Positions 4,556 through 5,521 of a stretch of 5,521 nucleotides of DNA are shown here, piece by piece. The stretch is from the NCBI GenBank assembly GCA_025354965.1, contig JANXLW010000325.1, forward strand, positions 1-5,521. Direction: 5' to 3'. The notes below the pieces were generated by a model. The model was not told the origin of the DNA. It saw only the letters and a program-made list of their open reading frames with translations, and did not search any database. The first letter of the stretch is position 1; each line of letters opens with the position of its first letter. Position numbers and translations under genes: made by a program. This DNA comes from Betaproteobacteria bacterium. Lineage in GTDB: Bacteria; Pseudomonadota; Gammaproteobacteria; Burkholderiales; Burkholderiaceae_C.

Positions 4556-5521
4556 TCAAGGAGCAGAACCAAGCACCACGTCGGTGTCTGTCCGGGCAGA
4601 CTCAAGAAGAGCCAGACACACCTCCAGAGTCGCGCGGGCCCAGTGACCACCGTGAAGTGGCGACCTGCCTTCGACCACGGCGGCATACAACTCGTCCATC
4701 ACCTCCGAACGCGGCATCTCAGGCAAATCGAGGGGCAGGTGCTCGCGGACGTCATCACGGTAGACCTGCAAGCCGTCGGGCAAAGGCCGGACGTCTCCAT
4801 GTTCGCAGCTGACGACGATGGGGCCGAAATGCTGATAGGCATTGGGCGTGCTGGACTCTGTCACGGCTGCCTTTCGGTAGTTGGCCCCGCCATAAGTGCT
4901 GGACGCCTTGAGTTCGGCCTCTTGTTGGCTCGAGCTCACACTGGCCAAACGCCGCCGAGCGCCACCATACGAGGCTGGATCCTTGAGATTTCCCATCTCA
5001 CCTCGCCAGTTGCACCATTCATCGGAATCGAAGTGCCCGTAACCGCTGTACGTCACGCTCGCGAATGCGCCGTTGTCGAACCATAGCAATGCGGAATAGG
5101 CGCCCTCCGTTGCGCGTTGCGGATCCCAATCGCCAGTGACAGCTCTTACGCGCGTGACGTTGCCGCCAACAAGCAGTCGCACGATGTCGACCTGATGCGC
5201 AGCCTGGCTGAAGACAACACCGCCCCCTTCCTCCGTTTTCAACTCCTCAGGGCGGCGCGGTCGGTACAAAAAGTCGGTGTAGTTCAGCGCATGCACCATG
5301 CGAACCCGACCAAGCGAACCGCCCAGCACCAGTTCACGGGCGCGCAGATAGGGCGTGTTGAAGCTATGACAGTGTCCCACGATGAGGTGCACACGGGCAT
5401 CCGCACAACATTTAACCATCGCATCACATTCGTCAAGCGTCAAGGCCATCGGCTTCTCGACGAGCACGTGTCTTCCATGAGCCGCAGCGATCTCAGTAAG
5501 AGCTGCGTGAAACTGATGAGG
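4556..5521 (-). CDS. Gfo/Idh/MocA-family oxidoreductase, C-terminal 321 residues
   Basis: The frame is open to the right edge, entering with PHQFHAALTEIAAAHGRH followed by VLVEKPMALT, so the GTG at 5467 is not the true start. The missing part is the N-terminal nucleotide-binding Rossmann half, roughly the first 80-90 residues. EKP (window residues 22-24) is the family's conserved NAD(P)-site motif. GGGVVFSQAAHQVDIVRLL has the HxxD catalytic-site motif (about residues 109-112). The C-terminal domain carries a long insert with SGYGHFDSDEWCNWRGEMG and KDPASYGGARR, then FGPIVVSCEHGDVRPLPDGL. From memory this resembles dihydrodiol dehydrogenases of phthalate degradation (Pht4/OphB type), which oxidise the cis-dihydrodiol to a catechol-like product with NAD(P). 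That substrate is not proven here. A MarR regulator follows after 95 bases on the same strand. Confidence 0.85.
   Translation of the reverse strand, partial: PHQFHAALTEIAAAHGRHVLVEKPMALTLDECDAMVKCCADARVHLIVGHCHSFNTPYLRARELVLGGSLGRVRMVHALNYTDFLYRPRRPEELKTEEGGGVVFSQAAHQVDIVRLLVGGNVTRVRAVTGDWDPQRATEGAYSALLWFDNGAFASVTYSGYGHFDSDEWCNWRGEMGNLKDPASYGGARRRLASVSSSQQEAELKASSTYGGANYRKAAVTESSTPNAYQHFGPIVVSCEHGDVRPLPDGLQVYRDDVREHLPLDLPEMPRSEVMDELYAAVVEGRSPLHGGHWARATLEVCLALLESARTDTDVVLGSAP

Noticed and set aside
4461..4559. Extended N-terminus of the MarR regulator from a TTG at 4559
   Set aside because: The TTG overlaps the oxidoreductase stop, which could suggest coupling, but the 33 added residues are unlike the MarR family and a normal ATG follows at 4460.
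4384..5086. Plus-strand open frames opposite the MarR start and the oxidoreductase
   Set aside because: They are antisense to strongly motif-supported minus-strand genes and have no recognisable domains or ribosome binding sites.

Overview
The window looks like accessory DNA from a beta-proteobacterium, probably Burkholderiales/Comamonadaceae and probably plasmid or integrative-element borne. That placement is an inference from codon use, the types of IS fragment, a conjugative-plasmid style zeta toxin and a catabolic-type oxidoreductase. No replication, relaxase or rRNA gene is present to confirm it.

Left part (1-2574): two small divergent gene groups share one regulatory region. On the minus strand a 90-residue exported protein (112-384) is followed after 2 bases by the start of a membrane protein that runs off the left edge (1-109). 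On the plus strand lies a compact four-gene unit. It holds a 52-residue lipoprotein (643-801), a 42-residue micro-ORF (785-913) overlapping it by 17 bases, an 87-residue helical putative antitoxin (910-1173) joined by an ATGA stop/start overlap, and a 462-residue zeta/PezT-type toxin (1186-2574). The toxin has a long C-terminal extension ending in a KfrB-like domain. Between the divergent groups lie two inverted repeats with the same TGCTTTC half-site, centred about 50 bp apart, plus a 12-bp palindrome CACCAATTGGTG. This is a good candidate operator region.

Middle part (about 2575-3831): a graveyard of three IS remnants of different families, fused end to end on the plus strand. They are an IS21-type IstA fragment, an IS30-family transposase lacking its N-terminal DNA-binding part, and the C-terminal end of an IS3-family OrfB with a small insertion beside its catalytic glutamate. 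The third piece is followed by a recognisable right terminal repeat. None looks able to transpose.

Right part (3832-5521, minus strand): a MarR-family regulator (3936-4460) sits downstream of the C-terminal 321 residues of a Gfo/Idh/MocA-family oxidoreductase that enters from the right edge. The latter most resembles, from memory, the dihydrodiol dehydrogenases of phthalate-type aromatic degradation. The pairing suggests the edge of a catabolic cluster with its own regulator, brought next to the toxin module by IS-mediated rearrangement.
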